Origin: a virus
Length of the DNA: 24,604 nt
Reading direction: 5' to 3' (one strand)
IMG/VR virus record: IMGVR_UViG_3300022934_000173
Coordinates: 1 to 24,604 of that record
Shown in pieces: positions 12,052-20,418 of this stretch (positions are counted from its first letter, which is position 1; each line of letters opens with the position of its first letter). The notes under the pieces were generated by a model. The model was not told the origin of the DNA. It ran no database searches and saw only the letters and a program-made list of their open reading frames with translations. A program made the translations under genes and the position numbers.

Positions 12052-14180
12052 GCCAGCACGTCAATCGATAGTGTATCGGAGTTTGAGTTGGTCGCTGTCT
12101 TTGTGACCGATCCACTTGTCGATGGGAGAGCGTTGCTGACGCCTGTGAACTCGATCTCCTTGCAATCGCTCGCACGACGAAATAAGAAATCCCAGTTTGT
12201 AAGATTGTACGGATGTGTATTAAACCACTTAACGTACCAAGTATCCGTTCCGTCTGTGAACTCCATCCACCTGTGATAATAACCACAAAAACCACTAGGA
12301 AATATTGGAATGCCTATCATGTCATCTTGAAACAATTCACTAGCTGTGCAAGCACAACCGCACGTTGCGTAGTCTGGTCGTGTAGTAGAAAAATTTACAG
12401 CCGTGTAATTCATCACGACGCCGTTTGTGGCAGAGAATGTTGATGCCTCATCAGCAATATAAAGTTGCAAGTTTTTGAGATGGTTATCTCGCGTTGATAG
12501 CTGAAAGAAACTTTTTCCGCCGATATAAACCTGATTTAAATCTGTTTCGGAGTAATACGGAATTTTTTTAATCGTTGCATCTTCATCGACATCGACATCC
12601 ACAAGGTTTCGTGAATATGTCCAACTGCAATTTATAGCTGCTTGGCTTAGTATTGCGGATCTCGTGAAGTTCCACGCTCTAGCGACGGTCGCACTTCCTT
12701 TCGCGACTGGATATGAAAAAGATCCACTTAGATTCCAGAAGTTAGATACTGCTGTTTCCGTCAGTATTGGTTTGCAGTTTCTCGCTAAATAATTAGGCGG
12801 AGGATATGCAGTGTATTGGATGTTTTTCCACACTTGCTGCGGATCGCCGGTACACCAACTAGGCTCAATGCAAGGAAAACTGTCAACAGCATATTGTCCA
12901 GCAAACCACGGACCTCCTGCCGGATAGATTCTATCGTCACGAATAGTATCTAGGTCCGCGGTAATATTGGCTTGGGTTTCAGCAACGATATTGCATCCAC
13001 CCGTGATAGACAGTGTATGGCTTATTGCATACGTCGCGCTATTTAATTCCGGCTCTATCCAATCAAACGCACGCCAATCGACTAAACGATCGGCATGAGT
13101 CCAACTATGGGAAGCACATTTTGCTAAATATGCCAAAAGGCTTGTTTCTTTTGCGGCAGATGCACTGCTGCCTTCGTCGATGAAACTTGAACCACTAGGA
13201 TTAGGTTGATAACCAGCGAGATCGTACCAAAAAAGATCCCATTGATGATTACCCGTCCACTGACTGAAATTGAATGATGTCGAGTATGTGTATGTGCATC
13301 CGGAACTGCCGCAAGAACCACTAGATTGAACGGTTCCCGACATCGATGATGTTTGTGTGCTGGTCGCGTTGTTGGTCACTAAAGATGCAGGATCTGTGAC
13401 AGTGTAAACGGGATCGTCTCCTGAGCATCCGGTACCGCTTGGGACACCGTCTAATGAATTGATTGATGAACAGGATAGATGGCCAGAGTGAACCTGTATC
13501 AATCCAATTTCAACTGCGTCGTTTCCGGTTTCAATGGTTATCTGAACCGTTAATCCTCCGGCATCATGTGGCAGTCGATCACTTGCTGCAACTTTACCAA
13601 ATAATGTTGACACATCGGATCTGTAAGGTGGTTGCTGATATCCGTAAGTTCCGCTTTCCATGACCTGATCAGCAAAAACTTCATAGAACCGATACGCCGC
13701 GTAATATTCACCGTAAAAAGGTTGCGTGTAAGATCCCGGAGAAATGGACCCTCGGCTCATTGTTTCGACTTCATGTTGCGAAAACAGAGTTGGGTACTGT
13801 ATTACGTCCGATGTATAACTCGCTCCGAAAAGCTCCGCTGGCGTCGTAGCTCGCAGTTCATTCGATACCTGCAAGCAGTCACCGACCTTGATCGTAAGTC
13901 CAGGACTGCTGTTTGTGACGTTCCCACCTGCATCATCAAGCACCTCGACATCGACAACGTAGTCTGTGCATCCGATCGGCACTGAAATAGTCACAGTGGT
14001 GTTAGCTGGGATGGTGTTATCCGTCCCGCTTATCCCAGTAACGTATGAAGCATTCCACGCGGTATCGCTGTAGCTTACGTTGCCACCGCCATCGACAGTT
14101 CTGACCGGCAGAGGTTTGACGACCTGAAGTTCGCAGCAGCCAGTGACGTCGCAGCAGCATTGCGGGTTTCTGCGGTTCAT
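12048..14180 (-). CDS. Large cysteine-rich tail-tip or receptor-binding protein candidate
   Basis: A 710-residue protein. The N-terminus has a dense Cys cluster (PQCCCDVTGCCELQ), followed by an Ig-like beta segment (TTVTISVPIGCTDYVVDVEV) and a long region rich in Thr, Ser, Asn, Tyr and Cys, typical of extracellular beta-structured proteins. It contains no signal peptide. Starting ATG overlaps the previous stop (ATGA); a TTG two codons further up is an alternative. It is the largest protein after the tape measure and the last large one in the operon, where lambda-like phages have host-recognition proteins. Its DNA is AT-richer: the 60 bases from 12481 hold 22 G or C, against 38 in the 60 from 16741. 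That suggests exchange by recombination. Function is inferred from place and composition only. Confidence 0.5.
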   Translation of the reverse strand: MNRRNPQCCCDVTGCCELQVVKPLPVRTVDGGGNVSYSDTAWNASYVTGISGTDNTIPANTTVTISVPIGCTDYVVDVEVLDDAGGNVTNSSPGLTIKVGDCLQVSNELRATTPAELFGASYTSDVIQYPTLFSQHEVETMSRGSISPGSYTQPFYGEYYAAYRFYEVFADQVMESGTYGYQQPPYRSDVSTLFGKVAASDRLPHDAGGLTVQITIETGNDAVEIGLIQVHSGHLSCSSINSLDGVPSGTGCSGDDPVYTVTDPASLVTNNATSTQTSSMSGTVQSSGSCGSSGCTYTYSTSFNFSQWTGNHQWDLFWYDLAGYQPNPSGSSFIDEGSSASAAKETSLLAYLAKCASHSWTHADRLVDWRAFDWIEPELNSATYAISHTLSITGGCNIVAETQANITADLDTIRDDRIYPAGGPWFAGQYAVDSFPCIEPSWCTGDPQQVWKNIQYTAYPPPNYLARNCKPILTETAVSNFWNLSGSFSYPVAKGSATVARAWNFTRSAILSQAAINCSWTYSRNLVDVDVDEDATIKKIPYYSETDLNQVYIGGKSFFQLSTRDNHLKNLQLYIADEASTFSATNGVVMNYTAVNFSTTRPDYATCGCACTASELFQDDMIGIPIFPSGFCGYYHRWMEFTDGTDTWYVKWFNTHPYNLTNWDFLFRRASDCKEIEFTGVSNALPSTSGSVTKTATNSNSDTLSIDVLA

Positions 14181-14890
14181 GTGCAAGGTGCCTGGATTGC
14201 TTCAAACTCGTTACCGCACTGGATGCACCATCCAGTGTCACCGGACGTCTGGTCGCTCATGATCGACAACGGGTCGAGCATGTTGACCGTTCCGTATGTA
14301 TTGCCTCGGCGATCTTTTAGTGTCACGCTGGTAGCACTCGGAGCAGAGCTCGCGCCAGTGCATTCATACCTCCAAAGATTCTGCTCTTGGCCGAGCATGA
14401 CGAACGCCATCTCAGTCGCATCATCAAGAGTCAGCGTTGTTAGTATCTTGGCAAATCCGCTGTAACTTGGCTTCGCTTCAGTGGTAGTCGTTGGATCAAT
14501 AAAAACGTGCGTCTCAAGGCTTGCGATGGCCGCCGTGAGCTTTACTAGGCAAAGTCCACTGACAACAACCATGCCTTGTTCGCCTGTCGGAATAGGCTCC
14601 GCACACACGCCAATGGTGTCGATCGATGTATGCCACACTGGAGCAGATCCAACCAACTCCAAAGAATCGTTTGCATCAAATGCGGACGCGGTGCTTCCGC
14701 CGAATGCAGACAACGCAAGAATCTCACCGACGTCTCGATTAGCTCCGCTGCTGTTGGACACTCGTACCATCGTCCGAGACATACCTAAACCACCAACACC
14801 GAACCCAGATGCCTCGGCAGGCAATCGGTCGATGATCCGATTCATAAACGTCGCGGTGATCGGATCGCCGGCTTTTGCTTTGAGATCCAT
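14177..14890 (-). CDS. Phage structural protein, probably distal tail
   Basis: A 237-residue protein starting MDLKAKAGDPITATFMNRII, a kind of opening seen in phage structural proteins that have a small N-terminal capsid- or tail-contacting helix. The rest is Thr/Ser/Gly-rich with beta character; near the C-terminus DTGWCIQCGNEFEA has a CXXC pair, and the last residues APCT hold another Cys. ATG sits directly against the preceding stop with GGAG upstream. Position after the tape measure and before the large Cys-rich protein suggests a tail-tip or fibre-assembly part. I do not recognise a named family. Confidence 0.55.
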   Translation of the reverse strand: MDLKAKAGDPITATFMNRIIDRLPAEASGFGVGGLGMSRTMVRVSNSSGANRDVGEILALSAFGGSTASAFDANDSLELVGSAPVWHTSIDTIGVCAEPIPTGEQGMVVVSGLCLVKLTAAIASLETHVFIDPTTTTEAKPSYSGFAKILTTLTLDDATEMAFVMLGQEQNLWRYECTGASSAPSATSVTLKDRRGNTYGTVNMLDPLSIMSDQTSGDTGWCIQCGNEFEAIQAPCT

Positions 14891-15805
14891 TTAGACTCCG
14901 ATGTATAGCAGCGAGTGATCGGCTTCACCGTAGATCCGGTTAACGTATGCGGCTCGAGGCTTGCTCTGTTGCAGTCCTGTTGTTGCGTCCTTGTCACTCT
15001 TGAACGAGAACCAGATGTAATCGTGGCCGTTCTTAGCGATGCCTGTGATGCTGCCGATAGTCAGACCGGTAACGTTTTTGGATGCTAAGAAGTTGAACTG
15101 CAAGCTCGGATCTTCCGCGATGATGTCACCACTCGCACCAGTAAACAGAAGCTCGCCGGCTGCGAACTGTCCGAATGCAGTTGCATTGTTGACGGTTCCA
15201 GTCAGTTCAGAGATGACCTGAGCGTAAGCCATCACGCCGCCGACCGTTGTGATGTTGGCGGTTTTGATCTTAGCTCGCACCGTGATCTTGAGTGCTGGGA
15301 TTACACGCTGCACTCCTTGTGGCTTGTTGTCCTGGACATCAATAGCATTGTTCATCCCAGGTGCAACTTCGCCAGTCGCTACATACTTCGCTTCAGAGTA
15401 AGCATAGGTCTGCATGATCTGACCGCCGGACGTGTCGATTGAGACGGTGTATTCGCCTGGCTCCGGCTCTCGTTGCTTGTATTCTGCGGTGAAGTCCCAA
15501 ACCTCATCGGCGACACGCTCACGCGAAAGCGAAGACATGCCTAGTCCGTCGTAGATGTTGTCGATCGGACCACCGACAACTAGCGGACTCAATCCGAGAT
15601 TAAGCAGAGCCGTTCGGCCAGCAGTAGGATCAGCAGAACCGGAAACACGCCAAGTGATAGAAGCAGTGCTCCCACCGGCGGAGTCGCTTCCTTCACGCGA
15701 TGCGATCTCTCTGATAGTGCATCCGTTGTTGGTGTAGACTGGTCCGCCTGTGTAGCTCGCAAGAACCGATGGCAGAGTCAGCGGTGTGTATAGATCAGAT
15801 GCCAC
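14891..15805 (-). CDS. Minor tail protein candidate following the tape measure
   Basis: A 304-residue protein, mostly beta-structured with many Gly, Ser, Thr (SDSAGGSTASITWRVSGSAD, EPGEYTVSIDTSGGQIMQTY, NFLASKNVTGLTIGSITG). No enzyme motif. The GTG start is eight bases after GGAG and four bases after the tape-measure stop. In siphoviruses the gene after the tape measure usually encodes the distal tail protein or baseplate hub; the length and beta content agree, but the sequence alone does not prove it. Confidence 0.55.
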   Translation of the reverse strand: MASDLYTPLTLPSVLASYTGGPVYTNNGCTIREIASREGSDSAGGSTASITWRVSGSADPTAGRTALLNLGLSPLVVGGPIDNIYDGLGMSSLSRERVADEVWDFTAEYKQREPEPGEYTVSIDTSGGQIMQTYAYSEAKYVATGEVAPGMNNAIDVQDNKPQGVQRVIPALKITVRAKIKTANITTVGGVMAYAQVISELTGTVNNATAFGQFAAGELLFTGASGDIIAEDPSLQFNFLASKNVTGLTIGSITGIAKNGHDYIWFSFKSDKDATTGLQQSKPRAAYVNRIYGEADHSLLYIGV

Positions 15806-15808
15806 TAT

Positions 15809-17644
15809 TTACGCTCCAAATGCCGGTACGTTTTGCTTCTTGATGTTCTTTGCAATGTCTTGCAGAACTCCGACTGCTTTCTTTTGCTCGTTAAGCAGTT
15901 TCGGATCGCTTACTTTTTGCTCAACTGGTGCAGCTCCGATCATTGATGCTGCAAACGCAGAAAATGTTCCGCTTGGACCCGCTCTTCCTGCTCTTGGTGC
16001 TTCCAGTCCTTCTGCAGAAATCTTGATCTGATCATTTAGACGCTTTTGCTCTTTTGCACGTTCGTCCGCTTGCACTTGTGCGGCTTTGAACTCTTGCTGC
16101 ATCTGCTGGCCGAGTTGCTGCCGACGTTCTTGTCTTGCTGCCGCGTCCTCGTCTCGTTGTTGCTGGCGTTGCTCTCTGCGTCCTCGCGCTTCATCCTCCA
16201 TCGCGACGCCGAACTGCCGGAGCGAGTCAATGCCGCTTTGTGCTGCCGATCCAACGCCGCCTAGATTCGCCTCGAATCCGCTTGAGCGTTCACCGATCGT
16301 GCGTACGCCAGTAAGCTCTCCACCAATATCAAGAACTGCGTTATAGATCTCGTCATATAGGCTCTTGTAGTAAGACATCATCGTCTCGAGAACGCTTGCA
16401 AGTCCTTGGAATACTTGGCCGATTGATTCTGCGATCGTGCTGCCAGTATTCAAAATGAACTCGAGCATGTTTACCCACGCGGCTCGGATCTCATCTGTCA
16501 TGTCGAGCCAAATCATTTCGATCATGCCAGAGACTAGCTCCCATGCTTTTTCAATGTCTCCGGCTTTTAGTGCAGCGATGATTGCACCGACTGCGTTCTG
16601 AACATCATCAACCAGTGGACCAAATCTAGCTTTAAGTGCGTCAATAGCTTGGCTTCCGATGTCACTGTATTTGACGAGTGCAAAACCGAGAGCGGTAACA
16701 CCGCCAATGGCAAGTCCGAGCGGGGAAAACAAAACACTGAAGGCCGTAGCAAGCACACCAACGGCCATGCCTGCACCGATCAGCAATCCGCCGACCGTCA
16801 TCAATGCAGCACCGAGTCCACCAACTGCGATGGCACCTACGGCAAACAACTTAACTAGGTGAGCGTTTTCGCGGATTAGCGGAACGACTGCTTTTGATGT
16901 TCTCGACACCAAATCAGCGAGGTAGGTCATCGCTGGTGCAAGTGCTGCACCGATCTGATTCTTGACGCCAATAAACACGCTTTTGACGCGGTTCATTGCG
17001 TCGGTAAGTTCCGCTGCTGCTTGTGCATCCTCAGCGGTCATCGTGCGGCCGAGCTCGTTTGCCTCTTTGCGTAGGTTTGCGATGCCTTCCGCATTTTCGC
17101 TTATCATCGGCAGCAATTCAGATCCGGCTCGTCCGAATAACTGCATCGCCAATGCTGCTCGCTTGCTTGGATCTTCGACGTCTCCAATGGCATCCGCGAT
17201 CATCGTGAATTGATCTTCAGGCGACATGCCAGACAATTCATCGACCGAAAGACCGAGTGCCGACAGAGCATCCGTTGCAGTCTTAGAACCCATCTCTGCA
17301 TTGAGCAACGATCGTTGCATCCCTCGGATGCCTTTTTCTACGCTGTCTAGGCTTGCGCCAGATTGTTCAGCGGCAAACGCCAGCTCCGACAATGCTTTGA
17401 CACCGATCCCAGTACGCTTTGACATCTTGTCGAGATTGTCACCGGCAGCAGCAAAAGATAGCGTCATTCCGGCCAGCGGTGCTGCTGCGGCAGTGGCGAG
17501 CGTAGCGAGTGATCGGCCAACGCCGGATACTTTGCCGCCGAGGTTTTTCAGATCAGCAGCTACCTGTTTTGCACCTGCGGAAATGCGGCTTCTAATGCCG
17601 ATCTCTACATACGCACTGCCTGCTTTAATGCTTTTACCGGCCAC
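15809..17644 (-). CDS. Tail tape measure protein
   Basis: A 611-residue protein. N-terminal helical segment (AGAKQVAADLKNLGGKVSGV), a core with ALSELAFAAEQSGASLDSVE and AALAMQLFGRAGSELLPMIS typical of TP901-type tape measures, a hydrophobic region at about 265-325 (VGAIAVGGLGAALMTVGGLL and more) which in the family may enter the host membrane, then a glutamine- and arginine-rich coiled coil at about 490-550. The protein sets tail length and is released before DNA passage. With about 0.15 nm per residue the tail would be near 90 nm, an estimate from the general rule. GTG start, GGGAG upstream. It follows the frameshifted chaperone and one minor protein, as is usual. Confidence 0.9.
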   Translation of the reverse strand: MAGKSIKAGSAYVEIGIRSRISAGAKQVAADLKNLGGKVSGVGRSLATLATAAAAPLAGMTLSFAAAGDNLDKMSKRTGIGVKALSELAFAAEQSGASLDSVEKGIRGMQRSLLNAEMGSKTATDALSALGLSVDELSGMSPEDQFTMIADAIGDVEDPSKRAALAMQLFGRAGSELLPMISENAEGIANLRKEANELGRTMTAEDAQAAAELTDAMNRVKSVFIGVKNQIGAALAPAMTYLADLVSRTSKAVVPLIRENAHLVKLFAVGAIAVGGLGAALMTVGGLLIGAGMAVGVLATAFSVLFSPLGLAIGGVTALGFALVKYSDIGSQAIDALKARFGPLVDDVQNAVGAIIAALKAGDIEKAWELVSGMIEMIWLDMTDEIRAAWVNMLEFILNTGSTIAESIGQVFQGLASVLETMMSYYKSLYDEIYNAVLDIGGELTGVRTIGERSSGFEANLGGVGSAAQSGIDSLRQFGVAMEDEARGRREQRQQQRDEDAAARQERRQQLGQQMQQEFKAAQVQADERAKEQKRLNDQIKISAEGLEAPRAGRAGPSGTFSAFAASMIGAAPVEQKVSDPKLLNEQKKAVGVLQDIAKNIKKQNVPAFGA

Positions 17645-17647
17645 CTG

Positions 17648-18181
17648 CTAACTCCCTACTACATTCGACCAAGGTGACAGGATATTGCCTGCCTCTGATT
17701 CCATTTCCAACGCTGGACCCATAAACGGACGCGGTGGATACTTAACGGTTCTGGTTCTTTTCTTTTGTCCTGGTCGCATTTTGCTTCGTAAGTTTCTGCG
17801 ATACCAACGGCCATCGGTATTCGATTGCGTTTCTTGTATCCGCAGAGATCCGCCGAGTTCCATCACACCAGGAATTGGAACTGGACCCGTTGATGTCATG
17901 CTGACTTTATTCAGCTTAACCGGTCCGACGATCCCGCCTTTCGTTTGCATGTCGTATGCGAAAAGGATCGTCTTTAATCCCGGGTCGCTATGAACGCTCG
18001 GAGGACTTCCGGCAGCAGAAACACGTTTTCGACGACGTAGCAGAGATCTTGCACGACGACGAACAAATGCAAGAGAACGACTGATGGCGCGACGCTGTTG
18101 CTTATCGACAGCGTTCTGCACAACCTTTCGATCGAAGAAAAACTTCTTCATCTCAAATGTTACGCGGAATGTTCCTGCCAT
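17648..18181 (-). CDS. Minor tail/tail completion protein (HK97 gp10- or gpZ-like)
   Basis: A 177-residue basic protein. RRRARSLLRRRKRVSAAGSP followed by PSVHSDPGLKTILFAYD is the signature pattern of phage tail completion or minor tail proteins (arginine-rich helix, then SxPGxPP.VH..LK). Its place directly before the tape measure in this genome, after the chaperone pair, is unusual; in lambda and HK97 the relative lies between connector and tail terminator. ATG overlaps the chaperone extension by 29 bases, with AAAGAGA upstream. It probably helps close the tail end that joins the head, or is an accessory of the tail tube. Confidence 0.6.
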   Translation of the reverse strand: MAGTFRVTFEMKKFFFDRKVVQNAVDKQQRRAISRSLAFVRRRARSLLRRRKRVSAAGSPPSVHSDPGLKTILFAYDMQTKGGIVGPVKLNKVSMTSTGPVPIPGVMELGGSLRIQETQSNTDGRWYRRNLRSKMRPGQKKRTRTVKYPPRPFMGPALEMESEAGNILSPWSNVVGS

Positions 18182-18407
18182 TCTCTTTTGCCATCAGTTC
18201 GCGGTATATCTTGCTCGGATCGCTGGACTTCTTTGGTTTCTTTTCTCGCAACGGATGAAAGTCGTCACGCGAATATCGACCGCCGCCATGCAGGTTTGCA
18301 TTGATGGCCAAGATCTCTGCCGTCTGATCCCATTCAGCTCTGAGCTTGCTTTCTGCTGCAAAGTCCAGTTCGCGAATGGTAAACGGCCACGGATCGAGAC
18401 CGGCCAA
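18153..18407 (-). CDS. Tail assembly chaperone extension (T-like, probably made by -1 frameshift)
   Basis: An 84-codon frame from a TTG at 18407; LDPWPFTIRELDFAAESKLR and AEWDQTAEILAINANLHG match the second part of tail assembly chaperones that precede the tape measure. The TTG seems artificial: upstream in the same frame the sequence QWIAELAALAG continues naturally, and the frame stays open to 18650, with no ATG, GTG or TTG before 18407. It is -1 relative to the previous gene, which has a slippery T-TTT-TTC and a downstream stem-loop at 18602-18557. A frameshift there would give a 242-residue G-T-like fusion, 95 residues from the first frame plus 147. The linker region is Gly/Asp/Arg-rich. 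Without frameshift the TTG is a poor start. Confidence 0.7.
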   Translation of the reverse strand: MAGLDPWPFTIRELDFAAESKLRAEWDQTAEILAINANLHGGGRYSRDDFHPLREKKPKKSSDPSKIYRELMAKENGRNIPRNI

Positions 18408-18412
18408 TGCTG

Positions 18413-18880
18413 CTAACTCGGCGATCCATTGCCATCGTCGCCAAGCATCATCTCCTCCATCTCCTTCGTCGCTTGCTCTAAGAGTGAATCGACCTTCCCA
18501 CTTTTCAGTAGATCTTCCAACCGTTGCTGAGCTTTTTCCATTGCCTCGATCGAGCTGGCGGTTAGGCGAGCCTGAACGGTCTGACCTAACCTCCGGAAAA
18601 AAGACTCTAGTTCCTTTAGGAATGACATACTTGCAGCGGATGCAACTCCCTCACCATAAAACCTAAGCTCCAATGCTTCCGCGTCGATGCCTCGGTCTTT
18701 TGCCTGTTCCTCAACAAGTAGAAAAACGAACGCGAGTCGATCGGTCAGACTGTTCATCACTTGTAAGTGATGCTGCGTATCAAGCAGATCCAATCCGAGC
18801 TTTTCGCGAAGTTGTCTAACCTTTCCGATCGTTAAAGCGACGTTCCAGGTTTGTCCTTCATTGTCTTTGAAACTTTGCAC
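18413..18880 (-). CDS. Tail assembly chaperone (gpG-like)
   Basis: A 155-residue helical protein starting MQSFKDNEGQTWNVALTIGK, a beginning typical of a phage family found before tape measure genes and thought to be the gpG-like tail assembly chaperone. The second half is charged and helical (MEKAQQRLEDLLKSGKVDSL). Chaperones of this kind coat the tape measure before tail tube polymerisation and leave before maturation. GTG start, overlapping the previous gene by 49 bases. Codons 94-95 are TTT-TTC within six T and C, the likely frameshift site into the extension. Order tail tube, small gene, chaperone with frameshift, minor protein, tape measure supports the call. Confidence 0.75.
   Translation of the reverse strand: MQSFKDNEGQTWNVALTIGKVRQLREKLGLDLLDTQHHLQVMNSLTDRLAFVFLLVEEQAKDRGIDAEALELRFYGEGVASAASMSFLKELESFFRRLGQTVQARLTASSIEAMEKAQQRLEDLLKSGKVDSLLEQATKEMEEMMLGDDGNGSPS
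18557..18602 (-). other. -1 ribosomal frameshift signal in the tail chaperone gene
   Basis: Heptamer TTTTTTC (18602-18596) read as T-TTT-TTC in the chaperone frame is a perfect X-XXY-YYZ slippery site. One to four bases later starts a stem: GGTTAGG (18591-18585) with CCTAACC (18566-18560), lengthened by two G-C pairs beyond an A-G mismatch; the loop is 18 bases. The -1 frame beyond is open to the end of the extension. Confidence 0.65.
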
Positions 18881-19077
18881 TTTTTGCTCTCACTTTTTGC
18901 TCCCTCTTGTGTTGACGAACTAGCAGCTTCCTGACAACGCGAGAGCATTTCGCTGTCAGCAAATACGATCCGGTCAGCCGCGCCAGCCGATGACAGATCG
19001 CACCACTTCTTGAGCTCGCCTTCCGGCAGCTTAGAAGCGAGTTCTGCTAGTTCGCCGCATGTGATTGAACTACTCAT
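18832..19077 (-). CDS. Small protein between tail tube and tail chaperone
   Basis: An 81-residue protein. The first 55 residues (TCGELAELASKLPEGELKKW, ADRIVFADSEMLSRCQEAA) are helical; the remainder is Ser/Lys-rich, low complexity and partly overlaps the chaperone gene by 49 bases. The ATG is two bases after the tail tube stop. No named family recognised. By position it may be a further chaperone or a tail assembly accessory protein. Confidence 0.5.
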   Translation of the reverse strand: MSSSITCGELAELASKLPEGELKKWCDLSSAGAADRIVFADSEMLSRCQEAASSSTQEGAKSESKKCKVSKTMKDKPGTSL

Positions 19078-19079
19078 GG

Positions 19080-19574
19080 CTATGCCGCAGTTCCGGTGTA
19101 GGCAGATACATCAACCTGAGCACCTGCCGCTGTGTAGGCATCTGCAAGAGCAAAGTTGATCGTGACCACTACGCTGTCACCGCCGTTCGACGTTTCGCTA
19201 AAGTCGGTCAGGATTACGGGAGCACGCCAGCCGACACTTGCCGCAGCAGGAAGTGCAACAGTCTCGGGACCGTTGAGATGAATCAGCTCGATAATTGATT
19301 GATTGTCACGAGCTGATTCGAGTGCAGCGAAAACGGTATCGGTGCCAAGTTTCTTGACATACTCGAATGAACCGTTGAAGGCTTCGTATGCGTGATGATT
19401 ACGAGTTGCCGATGATCCGTGAAAGTTCACCTCGGTAGCAGCAGCACCGCGATTGACCTGCACGTTTCTAACACGCTCCATCTCGACCCAAGTCGGTGAT
19501 GCGTTGGTTGCACTGTTGTAATACAGGTAAGTCTCCTTACCTGCGTAAGCTCCGCGATCTAAATCGGACGCCAT
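19080..19574 (-). CDS. Major tail tube protein
   Basis: A 164-residue protein with beta structure: KETYLYYNSATNASPTWVEM and VRNVQVNRGAAATEVNFHGS near the N-terminus, SFEYVKKLGTDTVFAALE in the middle, VVVTINFALADAYTAAGAQV near the end. This pattern (a description of a comparison with a reference value in the first part, a ring-forming beta sandwich) is common in siphovirus tail tube proteins. It builds the tail tube through which DNA passes. ATG at 19574 with GGAG upstream. Place after the tail terminator and before the chaperone pair agrees. The call is by length, composition and order, without an alignment. Confidence 0.7.
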   Translation of the reverse strand: MASDLDRGAYAGKETYLYYNSATNASPTWVEMERVRNVQVNRGAAATEVNFHGSSATRNHHAYEAFNGSFEYVKKLGTDTVFAALESARDNQSIIELIHLNGPETVALPAAASVGWRAPVILTDFSETSNGGDSVVVTINFALADAYTAAGAQVDVSAYTGTAA

Positions 19575-19586
19575 TGGAAACTCCTG

Positions 19587-20063
19587 TTAGTCGTCTGTCG
19601 TGTCTTGGTAAGTCAAACGAATTAGCGAAAGCCAAATGCCATCGCTGTATAGCTTTTGTGGATCGAACATGATCGGCTGTTCGATACCGATGAAACGATG
19701 GCCAGCTAAACCAGCGGTTCGTTTCGAGAGCACTCCGTTTGGTGACCAGAGTGCTATGATTTCTTCCATCAGGTCATCGAACACGTCGCACGCTGCGACT
19801 TCCTGCGAGCGGTGCGCACTTGAAACAGATCCAGTAAGTGCCGGAGTGACACCCACAACACCGATCTCGATGACGATGTTGCGTGTATCTGGACCCATGT
19901 CTATTTCAAGTTCACGCTCTGCAACCCGGACTGCGATCTTCGATCCGCTTGTTAGTTCTTCGCGTGTGTAATGCGGCACGATAAACGCCTCGACGGTTTG
20001 TCCCGTCAGACGAGTATTGAGTTCCGTTATTACTGCATCACGCAGGTCACTAGCTCGCGACAC
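19587..20063 (-). CDS. Tail terminator/completion protein candidate
   Basis: A 158-residue protein, beginning SRASDLRDAVITELNTRLTG, an opening helix like that in phage tail terminator or minor tail proteins (gpU-like), with a middle beta part (IVIEIGVVGVTPAL) and an end IWLSLIRLTYQD. Such proteins stop tail tube growth and form the interface with the head. GTG start overlapping the previous gene by 14 bases; no clear ribosome binding site, so coupling is likely. Position between connector and tail tube genes supports the call. Confidence 0.6.
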   Translation of the reverse strand: MSRASDLRDAVITELNTRLTGQTVEAFIVPHYTREELTSGSKIAVRVAERELEIDMGPDTRNIVIEIGVVGVTPALTGSVSSAHRSQEVAACDVFDDLMEEIIALWSPNGVLSKRTAGLAGHRFIGIEQPIMFDPQKLYSDGIWLSLIRLTYQDTTDD

Positions 20064-20418
20064 GTTTCACACAATGGATTCGCAGGAATGTTCTCCGACC
20101 GTCCGAATACTGCCACGCGGTCCCTTCGGTGCCTGGCAGTACGTCATAAACGCTTCCGTCTGCTTTCTCGATCTGATCGCCTCGCTGTGGTAGAACCGTT
20201 GCACTGTTTAGGACAAGTACTGACGGCTTGACCAAAAAGTCCACCGTTTTGGACAGTGGCCGGATCTCTCCGGTGGTCGATACTTCATCGAACTGCGACT
20301 GGCCGACTACTGCGGTGATCGACACCGTGGACGATCCTCGCTTGTAGGTCACGGTTTCCCCAGCCGCAGCATTCAACGTCGTAACGTGTGCTGCGAGAGC
20401 ATTATCGAGTAAAGCCAT
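20050..20418 (-). CDS. Head-tail connector/joining protein candidate
   Basis: A 122-residue protein, N-terminal helix (LLDNALAAHVTTLNAAAGET), then beta strands (VTYKRGSSTVSITAVVGQSQ, VDFLVKPSVLVL, RGDQIEKADGSVYDVLPG). This is the arrangement of small head-completion or joining proteins of the FII kind in lambda-like phages. ATG overlaps the capsid stop as TAATG. It lies between capsid and tail terminator, where connectors are found. No named family is proven. Confidence 0.6.
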   Translation of the reverse strand: MALLDNALAAHVTTLNAAAGETVTYKRGSSTVSITAVVGQSQFDEVSTTGEIRPLSKTVDFLVKPSVLVLNSATVLPQRGDQIEKADGSVYDVLPGTEGTAWQYSDGRRTFLRIHCVKRVAS

